Shown here: positions 28,114 to 36,215 of the stretch, one piece after another | Position numbering within the stretch: the stretch's first letter is position 1 | Layout: each line of letters begins with the position of its first letter | Assembly: GCF_016234775.1 (NCBI RefSeq) | Contig: NZ_JACRAH010000036.1 | Span: 1 to 64,000, forward strand | Direction of reading: 5' to 3' | Length of the DNA stretch: 64,000 nt | DNA from: Aquabacterium sp. | Lineage (GTDB): Bacteria; Pseudomonadota; Gammaproteobacteria; Burkholderiales; Burkholderiaceae_C | The notes under the pieces: generated by a model | The model's database searches: none | What the model was told of the DNA's origin: nothing | The model's input: the letters and a program-made list of their open reading frames with translations, nothing else | Position numbers and translations under genes: made by a program

Positions 28114-30591
28114 TCAGTCCCAGTTGCGATAGGTGTTGCCTTTGTTGCCCAGAGGCCGATGGCAACCGGATTGAGAGCAATCGGTGACACCTGTTCTTTG
28201 CTGGTGTGTCAGCGACTTGCGTTCCATGGAGCCCTGGTAGGCGGTGCCGGCGTTATGGCAGGCATAGCACCAGCCCGAGCCACTGCCCATGCTGTTGTTG
28301 TGGTTCATCACGGCGGTGCCGAAACCGCCCGGGTTGGTGCTGGTGTGACACGCCTTGCAGTCCATGTTGACCCCGTTGAGCAACTGCGCTTCAGGGATGT
28401 GGTTGTTGGGCTTGGCGGTGGCACCCCAGCCCGCATGCGCTGGCGTGTGGCAGGTCTTGCAAGACTGCGCGCTCATGGCAGTGTGATTGGTGGTTACGCT
28501 GGTAGCCCAGGCTTGCTGGGACTTGTGGCAGCTGTCGCACTTCACGCCCCCGACCTGGAGGGGGATGTGGTTGCCGGGCTTGCCGGTAGCCGTGCTGCCG
28601 TTGTGGCAGTTGTCGCAGGTGCCCGTGCCCACGGCATTGGTCGGTGCGTGGGTGTAGACCACGTTGCTCCATGACGCGGTGGACTTGTGACAGGACTCGC
28701 AGCCGCTGCTGATGCCCGCATGCACGGCATTGTTGGGCTTGCTGGTCAGGCCATAGGCGGCGCTCAAGTGACAGGTCGAGCATTGGCCAACGATGCTGAC
28801 GTTGGCGTGGAAGCGGCCCGGGCTCCAGCTGCTGTAGCCACTCTTGTGGCAGGTGTCGCAATTGGTGATGGCAGCGCCCGCCAGCGATTGGTAGGCGATG
28901 TGGTTGGATGGGCGGCCGTCTGCAGGTGGAAAGGCCCCGGAGTGGCAGGTCGAGCAGGCGTTCGTGACGGTGACCTGGGTGTGGTTCCACTTGGTAGGCG
29001 TCCAGCCGGTGGTGTTGTGGCAGCTGTAGCAGTTGGCGGTCACCGGGATGTGGCTGCCAGGCTTGCCCGTGGTTGCACTGCCGTTATGACAGCTAGCGCA
29101 TTGCGTGGTCGAATTGAACAGGCTGTGGTTCACCTTGGCGCCTGCCCAGCGGCTGGTGTTGTGGCAGGACTCGCAGCCGCCGGTCACGGTGCTGTGCACG
29201 GCGTTGGCTGGCTTGCTGGTCAGTCCATAGACTGCTGTCAGGTGGCACGAAGCACATTGCCCGACGATGCTGACGTTGGCGTGGAAGCGGCCGGAGTTCC
29301 AGCTGCTGTAGCCACTCTTGTGGCAGGTGTCGCAGTTGGTGATGGCGGCACCCGCCAGCGATTGATAGGGGATGTGGTTGGAGGGGCGCCCGTCAGCCGG
29401 CGGGAAGGCACCCGAGTGGCAGGTCGAGCAGGCATTTGTGACGGTGACCTGCGTGTGGTTCCACTTGGTGGGCGTCCAGCCCGTGGTGTTGTGGCAGCTG
29501 TAGCAATTGGCGGTCACGGGGATGTGGCTGCCGGACTTGCCTGTGGCCGCACTGCCGTTGTGGCAGCTTGCACACTGTGTGCTCGCATTGAACAGGCTGT
29601 GGTTCACCTTGGCCCCAGCCCAGCCACTGGTTTTGTGGCAGGACTCGCAACCGCCTGTGACCGTGCTGTGCGTGGCCGTGTTGGGCTTGCTGGTCAGCCC
29701 ATAGGCCGACGTCAGGTGGCACGATGCACATTGCCCGACGATGCTGACATTGGCGTGGAAGCGGCCCGGGTTCCAGCTGCTGTAGCCACCCTTGTGGCAG
29801 GTGTCGCAGTTGGTGATGGCGGCACCCGCCAGCGATTGATATGGGATGTGGTTGAACGGGCGGCCATTGGCTGGCGCGAACGAGCCGGAGTGGCAGGTCG
29901 AGCAGGTACCCGCGACCAGCGTTTGTGTGTGATTCCAGTTGGTGGGCTTCCAGCTGTTGACACTGTGGCAGCTGATGCAATTGGCCGTGACAGGGATGTG
30001 GTTGGCTGCCTTACCGCTGGCGGTCGCGCCGTTATGGCAGGACGCGCAGTTGGTGCTGCTGTTGAAGCCACGGTGATCGGGCCTGGCGCCGTTCCAGTTG
30101 CGGGTGTTGTGGCAGGAGTCGCAACTGGCGCGCGTGGCGATGTGGTTGCCGGATTTGCCTTGGGTGCGGACCCCATCGTGACAGGTTTGGCACGCCGTGC
30201 CGGGCGGGATGCCTGTGGTGTGACTGAAGCGCGGATTGCTGAAGGACTGCGTGCCGTGGCAGCTGTCGCAGCCCTGCATCGACGAGTTCGTCGGAATGTG
30301 GGTGGGCGGTATCACCACATTGGATCTGGCCTGACGCGAGCCCTGTGTGTGGCAGGTCTGGCAGTCTCTGGGGGTGCCTCTGAAGATGCCGTTGGTGTGG
30401 CAGCTTTCGCAGCGCTGGGTGGCGTGGGCGCCATTCAGCGGGAACCCGGTTTTGAAATGATCGAACTTGCTGTTGGCTGCGCTCTGGGCTTCAGCCCGCC
30501 CCGGCACCACGCCCAGCACCACGCACATGACCAGCAGCAGCAAGAACGCTGCCTCGCGGTACCAGGTGTGAGCGTGCGGGGAGGGTGTCAT
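28114..30591 (-). CDS. large multiheme c-type cytochrome (28 CXXCH + 1 CX4CH by manual count), Ser/Thr/Asn-rich
   Basis: Signal peptide (VVPGRAEA|QS); CXXCH motifs counted by eye; hexaheme tandem repeats. Confidence 0.93.
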   Translation of the reverse strand: MTPSPHAHTWYREAAFLLLLVMCVVLGVVPGRAEAQSAANSKFDHFKTGFPLNGAHATQRCESCHTNGIFRGTPRDCQTCHTQGSRQARSNVVIPPTHIPTNSSMQGCDSCHGTQSFSNPRFSHTTGIPPGTACQTCHDGVRTQGKSGNHIATRASCDSCHNTRNWNGARPDHRGFNSSTNCASCHNGATASGKAANHIPVTANCISCHSVNSWKPTNWNHTQTLVAGTCSTCHSGSFAPANGRPFNHIPYQSLAGAAITNCDTCHKGGYSSWNPGRFHANVSIVGQCASCHLTSAYGLTSKPNTATHSTVTGGCESCHKTSGWAGAKVNHSLFNASTQCASCHNGSAATGKSGSHIPVTANCYSCHNTTGWTPTKWNHTQVTVTNACSTCHSGAFPPADGRPSNHIPYQSLAGAAITNCDTCHKSGYSSWNSGRFHANVSIVGQCASCHLTAVYGLTSKPANAVHSTVTGGCESCHNTSRWAGAKVNHSLFNSTTQCASCHNGSATTGKPGSHIPVTANCYSCHNTTGWTPTKWNHTQVTVTNACSTCHSGAFPPADGRPSNHIAYQSLAGAAITNCDTCHKSGYSSWSPGRFHANVSIVGQCSTCHLSAAYGLTSKPNNAVHAGISSGCESCHKSTASWSNVVYTHAPTNAVGTGTCDNCHNGSTATGKPGNHIPLQVGGVKCDSCHKSQQAWATSVTTNHTAMSAQSCKTCHTPAHAGWGATAKPNNHIPEAQLLNGVNMDCKACHTSTNPGGFGTAVMNHNNSMGSGSGWCYACHNAGTAYQGSMERKSLTHQQRTGVTDCSQSGCHRPLGNKGNTYRNWD
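28627..30048 (-). repeat. three tandem 474-bp (158-aa) in-frame repeats, six CXXCH motifs each (boundaries approximate)
   Basis: Anchor GCTGGTCAG at 28741, 29215 and 29689; CGATGCTGAC at 28791 and 29265: spacing exactly 474 bp. Confidence 0.9.
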
Positions 30592-32485
30592 GAGTCAACG
30601 GCGGGGACGACCTACTTCTACTGCCAACTGCAAAATGTGAGAACTGCACATTTATTGTACGGTATCCGTCCTGCTGTAGCACCGAGTGTTTTTCAAGTTG
30701 TTTCCAGTCTTTTGTGCTGTGGCACTGCTCGCAGCGCCCGCCAAACTGGCCGTCATGGGTGTCGTCCTTCTGGTGGCAGTCGATGCAGCGTTGGCCTGTT
30801 TCGGCAACCGCCTTGCCGGCGGGGGCTGCCTGGGTGTGACACGCTTCACACTTCACGGTGCGGTGGGCGCCGGTTAGTGGGTAGTTTGTTTGCCGGGCAT
30901 GGTTGAAGTCCCAGGATTTCCAGTGACGGGTGTTGTGGCAACTCTCGCAACGGGTACCCAAACGGGCCTTGTGCTGGTCGTCTTTTCGGTGGCAGGCGAC
31001 GCATTCGCGCTGCGCGTCCTTGAAACGCTTTGTTACGTGGCAATCTTTGCATTCAACACGTCCATGGCTACCGGTTAAGGGGAACCGTGTCTTGCCGTGG
31101 TCGAACACGGTCGCCTTCCAGTCCTTGTCGCCATGGCATTGCTCACATTGCTGGCCCTGTGTGCCTTCGTGCTTGTCGTCCTTCTTGTGGCAGGCGAAGC
31201 AGCTCATCGCGGTGTTGCGGAAGGCTTTCAGGTCGCCCTTGTGGCAGTCGCTGCACCTGATCTGGCTGCGAGCGTGGGCATTGCGCAAGGCAAAGCGGGT
31301 CTTGTCGTGGTCGAAGCGGCCCGCCGTGGCGCGCCAGTCGCGTTCGGAGTGGCAATCCACGCAGGTCTTGCCCAGTGTGCCCTCGTGCTTGTCATCCTTT
31401 TTGTGGCACGAGAAGCAGTCCATGGGCGCCTCCTTGTACATGGCGCTCTTGTGGCAGTCCGAGCAGCTCGCCTTGCCGTGCTTGCCCAGCAGCGGGAAGC
31501 GCGTTTTGTCGTGGTCGAAACGAGGCGGGTCTTTCCAGCCGCTTTCGCTGTGGCAGGAGGCGCAGTCCTTGCCCAGACTTTCCTTGTGCTTGTCGTCCTG
31601 CCTGTGGCAATCCCAGCATGGCTCGGGCAGCTTCTGTTTGTACAGCGGGCCGGTGTGGCAGTCGGTGCAGGCGGTCTTGCGGTGCTTGCCGCGCAAGGCG
31701 TAAGAGGTGTCGGTGTCGTGGTTGAAGTCGATGGCCTTCCATAACTTGGCGCCGTGGCAGGTCTCGCACTTGCCGCCGAACTGGCCTTTGTGCTCGTCTT
31801 CCTTCTTGTGGCAAGCAACGCAGGTCTTGGGCGTGTCCTTGAAGCGGCCATTGGCGTGGCAGTCATCGCACTTGGCCTTGGTGGCGTGCTTGTCTTCCAG
31901 CGCGAAGTGGGTCTTCTTGCCGTGGTCGAAGTCGGTGGTTTTCCAGCCGATTTCGCTGTGGCAGTCCGAGCACTTGCCGCCAATGCCGCCTTTGTGTGCA
32001 TCGTCTTTCTTGTGGCAGCTCAGGCATTCGCCGGCGGCTTGCCAGTACTTCTTGCTGCTGGTGTGGCACTTGTCGCAGGCCACATCCAGGTGTTTGGCCT
32101 TAAGCAGGTAATCCGTCTGTTTGTGGTCAAAGCGTTTGGTGTCGAGCGCCACGATACGGGCCTGGCGCCCCTTGTGGTCGGTGTGGCAGTTGCGGCAGGT
32201 GGCGTCGGGCTTCTGGCGGCCATGGAAGCCTGTACGGGCCTTCATGTCCTGGCCGACCTCCTTGTGGCAGACCACGCACTGGGCGTCCTGGCCCTTTGGG
32301 TTGAAGCGCACATGGCAGTTGGCGCATTCATGTTCGACCTTGGCGTGGCCGCTGATGACATCACCCGGCGCCAGCACCGATTCGATCGATTGCGCATGGG
32401 CGGGCCCGCCCAGTACCAGCAGGAGCAAGGCAAGCAGCAGCAGGCCCAGGTGCAGCCAGCGTTTTGGATTCCGGGGCATCACCAA
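30491..32485 (-). CDS. multiheme c-type cytochrome, cytochrome c3-like triheme modules (24 CXXCH), Lys/Asp-rich
   Basis: Signal peptide (GGPAHA|QS); CxxCHKKDDxHxGxxGxxCxxCH modules repeated about seven times. Confidence 0.92.
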   Translation of the reverse strand: MVMPRNPKRWLHLGLLLLALLLLVLGGPAHAQSIESVLAPGDVISGHAKVEHECANCHVRFNPKGQDAQCVVCHKEVGQDMKARTGFHGRQKPDATCRNCHTDHKGRQARIVALDTKRFDHKQTDYLLKAKHLDVACDKCHTSSKKYWQAAGECLSCHKKDDAHKGGIGGKCSDCHSEIGWKTTDFDHGKKTHFALEDKHATKAKCDDCHANGRFKDTPKTCVACHKKEDEHKGQFGGKCETCHGAKLWKAIDFNHDTDTSYALRGKHRKTACTDCHTGPLYKQKLPEPCWDCHRQDDKHKESLGKDCASCHSESGWKDPPRFDHDKTRFPLLGKHGKASCSDCHKSAMYKEAPMDCFSCHKKDDKHEGTLGKTCVDCHSERDWRATAGRFDHDKTRFALRNAHARSQIRCSDCHKGDLKAFRNTAMSCFACHKKDDKHEGTQGQQCEQCHGDKDWKATVFDHGKTRFPLTGSHGRVECKDCHVTKRFKDAQRECVACHRKDDQHKARLGTRCESCHNTRHWKSWDFNHARQTNYPLTGAHRTVKCEACHTQAAPAGKAVAETGQRCIDCHQKDDTHDGQFGGRCEQCHSTKDWKQLEKHSVLQQDGYRTINVQFSHFAVGSRSRSSPPLTHDTLPARSHLVPRGSVLAAAGHVRGAGRGAGAG
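30636..30650. promoter_or_regulatory. candidate regulator palindrome TGTGAGAACTGCACA upstream of the 28-heme cytochrome
   Basis: Dyad related to 33505-33519; 45 bp upstream of ATG at 30591. Confidence 0.4.
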
Positions 32486-32506
32486 GGCCTGATCAGGTCG
32501 AGCGGA

Positions 32507-33430
32507 TCAATACGCATGCACCGCCACGACATGGAAGATCGCGCACAGCACCATGATCCACACGAAGGGCACATGCGCCACGTGCCACATGGAAAACAAG
32601 CGCTCGAAGGTCTGGAACTGGGCGGCACGCTGCACCGACAAGGCGTAGCTGTCGATCTGCTCGCAGCAGCTGCGGTAGCGGGTGAGCGCTTGTTGCTTGC
32701 TCCACTTCTTGTCGGCCACCGCCTGCTTGATCAACTGTTTGACGTCGGCCTTGCATTGCTGGGCCACGCGTTGGCGCTGGATGGGCAGCACGAACAAACG
32801 CCACAGGTGCCGGGCTCCCTGATTGGCGCCATCAACCAGGGTTTGCCGCTCGAAGGCCTGCATGGCCTGCAGCACGCCGGGCATGCTCTGGAACTGGGTG
32901 TCTGCGGCCTGTTGTTCCTGGCCCATGGCGCTACGCAGGCTGGCGAGGGTGGCTTTTTCGCCGCGCAGATCGGCATGCAGGCGAACATACAGGAAGCGCC
33001 CGATCACCCCGCTGAGTGCCACGATGATCATGGCAAACAGCGCCACGGCGGCGTTGGTGGAGCCAATGTGGAAGGTGGAGTGCAGCAGGATCAGCCAGGG
33101 CCCCAGGATGCCCAGCACCATGTGGGCCGCAAACCAGTACTTCGAGGCGCCCCAGCTGTAGGTGACGCGCCAGCGCTTGCGCAGGGGGTAGGTGAAAAGC
33201 AGCAGCATCGAGACACCGCCCGCCACGCCCAGCCAGTAGCCCGTTTGCGACCAGGAAGTGAACCAGCCTTGGGCCGAGATCCACCACGCCGCCAGCGTCA
33301 GCGCCGTGATGGACAGGTAGATGAGCAGGTCAGTGCGCAAGCGCGCCTGAACCTGCGGTGCCTGTTGCCCGAGCGTGCTGCGCCCAGGTGGTGTGGCGCC
33401 AGGGGTGACGGTGGAGGTTGTGGCGCTCAT
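32507..33430 (-). CDS. polytopic membrane protein, probable b-type cytochrome/electron-transfer membrane subunit
   Basis: About five hydrophobic spans with paired His (AAHMVLG...LLHSTFHIG and WHVAHVPFVWIMVLCAIFHVVAVHAY); adjacent to multiheme cytochromes. Confidence 0.6.
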   Translation of the reverse strand: MSATTSTVTPGATPPGRSTLGQQAPQVQARLRTDLLIYLSITALTLAAWWISAQGWFTSWSQTGYWLGVAGGVSMLLLFTYPLRKRWRVTYSWGASKYWFAAHMVLGILGPWLILLHSTFHIGSTNAAVALFAMIIVALSGVIGRFLYVRLHADLRGEKATLASLRSAMGQEQQAADTQFQSMPGVLQAMQAFERQTLVDGANQGARHLWRLFVLPIQRQRVAQQCKADVKQLIKQAVADKKWSKQQALTRYRSCCEQIDSYALSVQRAAQFQTFERLFSMWHVAHVPFVWIMVLCAIFHVVAVHAY

Positions 33431-33504
33431 GGGGGCCCGATTTCACTGCTTGACGGCCCGTTCGGGCGGTGCAAAAAATTCTATCGACAGTGTATGGTTG
33501 AAAA

Positions 33505-33519
33505 TGTGCAATTTGCACA
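33505..33519. promoter_or_regulatory. perfect palindrome TGTGCAA-T-TTGCACA in the divergent intergenic region
   Basis: 15-bp perfect dyad between the divergent starts at 33430 (-) and 33607 (+). Confidence 0.6.
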
Positions 33520-33606
33520 CGTTTAACATCGCTTACATGAAATCCGGTTGAAGCCATCATCCGGATCGAGTCTGCTTCGGTGTGTTGTTGCCTGCCTTGT
33601 TGTCCC

Positions 33607-34920
33607 ATGTTGATTCCTGCTTACCTGACTTTGTATGGTGGTGTTGCTGCCCTGGCCGTGGGTGTGCACCTGGTGCTGAGGCAACGCCGTCGCAAGGCGG
33701 ATGCGGCTGCGCTGGCGGAGGCCAGCCAGGCTGGCCTGAACCAGCCCGCCTCTCTGCACCCGGTGGTCGATCCCACTCGGTGTTTTGGCTCCGGCGCCTG
33801 CGTCAAGGCCTGCCCGGAGGAGGCGCTGGGCATCGTGGACGGCAAGGCCACACTGGTGAATGCGTCTGCGTGCATCGGGCATGGGGCCTGTGTCACGGCC
33901 TGCCCGAGTCAGGCCTTGTCACTGGTTTTTGGCACCTCGGAGCGCGGGGTCGAGATTCCCGTGCTGAGCAAGGAGTTCGAGACCAATGTGCGCGGCATCT
34001 TCATTGCTGGCGAACTGGGCGGCATGGGGCTGATCCGCAAGACCACGGAGCAAGGTCGCCAGGCCATGAACGGCGTGCGCCAGCGTGTGGCAGAAAGCCG
34101 CGCCGATGCGCCGCTGGATGTGGTCATCGTGGGCTCTGGCCCGGCCGGCATCTCGGCGGGCTTGAGCGCCTTGCAGCACAAGCTGCGCTACCGCATCCTG
34201 GAGCAGGAGGATTCGTTGGGGGGCACGGTGTACCACTACCCGCGCAAGAAGGTGGTGATGACGGCGCCAGCCAAACTGGACCTGGTGGGCAGCATGAGCC
34301 TGGGCACCGAGGTGGCCAAGGAGGCCTTGCTGAGCTTCTGGCACGACGTGGTCGGCAAGACCGGCCTGAGCTTCCAGTTCGGCGAGCGCCTGGAAGGGAT
34401 CGACCCGCAAGCGGACGGCAGCTTCATCGTGCGCAGCAGCAAGGGCGAGCACCACACCAAAGCCGTGTTGCTTGCCTTGGGCCGACGGGGCTCGCCCCGC
34501 AAGCTGGATGTACCCGGTGAGGAGCGCAGCAAGGTGGTGTACCGCCTGATCGACGCCGAGCAATACCGTGGCCAGCGCATGCTGGTGGTGGGCGGGGGCG
34601 ACAGCGCCATGGAGGCCGTCATCGACCTGGCGCAACAACCTGGCTCGCAGGTGACGCTGTCCTACCGCAGTCAGGCCTTTTCGCGCGTGAAGGAGAAAAA
34701 TCGCCAGCAGCTCAAGCAGCTGCAGGACGAGGGCCGCATCCTGGTGTGGCTGCAATCACAGGTGCTGCGCATTGAAGACGATCACGTGGTGCTGCGCACC
34801 CAGGATGGCGAGCAGACCTTGCGCAATGACGGCGTGATCATTTGCGCAGGCGGCGTGCTGCCGACGCCTTTGTTGCAGGCCATCGGCATACGCATGGAGA
34901 CCAAGTACGGCACCGCCTGA
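33607..34920 (+). CDS. membrane-anchored FAD/NAD(P)-dependent oxidoreductase with ferredoxin-like Fe-S domain
   Basis: N-terminal TM; CFGSGACVKACP and CIGHGACVTACP; GSGPAGISAGL and VVGGGDSAMEA dinucleotide-binding motifs. Confidence 0.85.
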   Translation: MLIPAYLTLYGGVAALAVGVHLVLRQRRRKADAAALAEASQAGLNQPASLHPVVDPTRCFGSGACVKACPEEALGIVDGKATLVNASACIGHGACVTACPSQALSLVFGTSERGVEIPVLSKEFETNVRGIFIAGELGGMGLIRKTTEQGRQAMNGVRQRVAESRADAPLDVVIVGSGPAGISAGLSALQHKLRYRILEQEDSLGGTVYHYPRKKVVMTAPAKLDLVGSMSLGTEVAKEALLSFWHDVVGKTGLSFQFGERLEGIDPQADGSFIVRSSKGEHHTKAVLLALGRRGSPRKLDVPGEERSKVVYRLIDAEQYRGQRMLVVGGGDSAMEAVIDLAQQPGSQVTLSYRSQAFSRVKEKNRQQLKQLQDEGRILVWLQSQVLRIEDDHVVLRTQDGEQTLRNDGVIICAGGVLPTPLLQAIGIRMETKYGTA

Positions 34921-34932
34921 GCGGCTGGCCAC

Positions 34933-35667
34933 TCAGGTTGGATCCTGAAACGCCTGCTGCCTGAAGGTCAGCACCAGCGTGTCGCGCCAACCGTGTTCGC
35001 CAATCGGCTGAATCGGCGTGGACTCGTGGATCACCCGCTCGTCATCGAGCAGCAGGGTGCTCCAGGGTTCGGTCAGCGTGAAGCGCACGCCATGCGGGCC
35101 ATCGGCTTCGAACACGCGCGTTTCACCGCCTTTGACCTGGTGACGCTCCAGCATCAACACGGCCACGAAGTCCACGCCATCGCGGTGGGCGCCTTCGGGC
35201 GTGGGGCGGCCGATGCCGCCGGTCGTGTCCACGCGGAACTGGTGGGCTTCGATGAACCAGGTCGGCACAGGCTTGGTTTCGGCCAGCAAGCCGCCAAGGT
35301 GTTTGAGCAGGGCTTGCCACACGGGGTGGGCACAGATGGCTGGTTCGATGGCTTGGAACATGCGTTCGAAGCCACCGTGCAGGGCGTTGTAGGTCACCGG
35401 CTGCCAGTGCGCGCGGTGGGGCGTCTGGGTCAGTTCGCCTGTGGCGGTGTCCAGGCGGAAGCAGCTGTGACGGCGAAAGCGGTAATGGCCGCCATCACGC
35501 AGGTGTTGATCAGGTGGGAGGTCGTTCCAACTGGCATGCACGGCATTGGCGGTGGCCAGATCGGTGTGCAGCGCGGCAAGCAGGGTGGCGGCGTTGATCA
35601 CGGCCCAGCCCTGCTTGCGCAGTGTGGCAGGGACCTGATCCAGCGAATTCGGGTTCAAGGCATCCAT
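34933..35667 (-). CDS. 2OG-Fe dioxygenase family protein
   Basis: HRDGVDFVAVLMLERHQVKGGETRVF; DDERVIHESTPI. Confidence 0.75.
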   Translation of the reverse strand: MDALNPNSLDQVPATLRKQGWAVINAATLLAALHTDLATANAVHASWNDLPPDQHLRDGGHYRFRRHSCFRLDTATGELTQTPHRAHWQPVTYNALHGGFERMFQAIEPAICAHPVWQALLKHLGGLLAETKPVPTWFIEAHQFRVDTTGGIGRPTPEGAHRDGVDFVAVLMLERHQVKGGETRVFEADGPHGVRFTLTEPWSTLLLDDERVIHESTPIQPIGEHGWRDTLVLTFRQQAFQDPT

Positions 35668-35736
35668 CCCGCAATCCTCGCATGAATGCGGCGCCCCGCC
35701 TGGTGGCAGGGCTTGAGGTCGGTCAACGGTCAACGG

Positions 35737-36159
35737 TCAAGCAGGACGAACAGGGCGTGGCTTGCCGTTCTGATCGATGGCCACATAGGTCAGGTTCGCT
35801 TCGGTGACCTTGACCAGGATGGGGTCCGACGGGCGGCGTTCGGCCCAGGCCTCGACGTGGACGGTGATCGACGTGTTGCCAATGCGGGTAACACGCGCAT
35901 AAAGCGTCAGCAGGTCACCGACCGACATCGCATTGCGAAAAACGAACTCATTGACGGCGATGGTGGCGATTCGGCCGCGCGAGATGCGCCCGGGCAGCAC
36001 GCAGCCTGCCAGGTCCACCTGGGACATGATCCAGCCGCCGAAGATATCGCCGTTGCCATTGGCGTCGGCGGGCATGGGCATGACGCGCATGACCAGTTCC
36101 ATTTCCGGGTGCAAATCGGGCGGCGTCAGCAGGGTGTTCGGGGATGGGGATACGGTCAT
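35737..36159 (-). CDS. acyl-CoA thioesterase (hotdog fold)
   Basis: MPADANGNGDIFGGWIMSQVDLAG. Confidence 0.9.
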   Translation of the reverse strand: MTVSPSPNTLLTPPDLHPEMELVMRVMPMPADANGNGDIFGGWIMSQVDLAGCVLPGRISRGRIATIAVNEFVFRNAMSVGDLLTLYARVTRIGNTSITVHVEAWAERRPSDPILVKVTEANLTYVAIDQNGKPRPVRPA

Positions 36160-36215
36160 GGGCAATCCGGTCGACAATCGACCTCTACAACATCAGACAA
36201 AGCATTGTTCCTTAA

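Noticed and set aside
28627-30048. Regular repeats as a CRISPR array or transposon repeats
   Set aside because: Unit length 474 bp, in-frame and coding for hexaheme modules; no spacers, terminal inverted repeats or transposase
28687-30906. 739-aa plus-strand ORF opposite the 28-heme cytochrome
   Set aside because: Antisense shadow ORF: the opposite frame encodes 28 CXXCH motifs with a signal peptide; the ORF's own periodicity just mirrors the 474-bp coding repeat
33440-33480. GCCCG-TT-CGGGC hairpin near the cytochrome b-like start
   Set aside because: Two-base loop and no T-run; common in high-GC DNA and not distinguishable from chance
31754-33526. 590-aa plus-strand ORF
   Set aside because: High-GC antisense read-through opposite two genes with clear family motifs; spans a gene boundary
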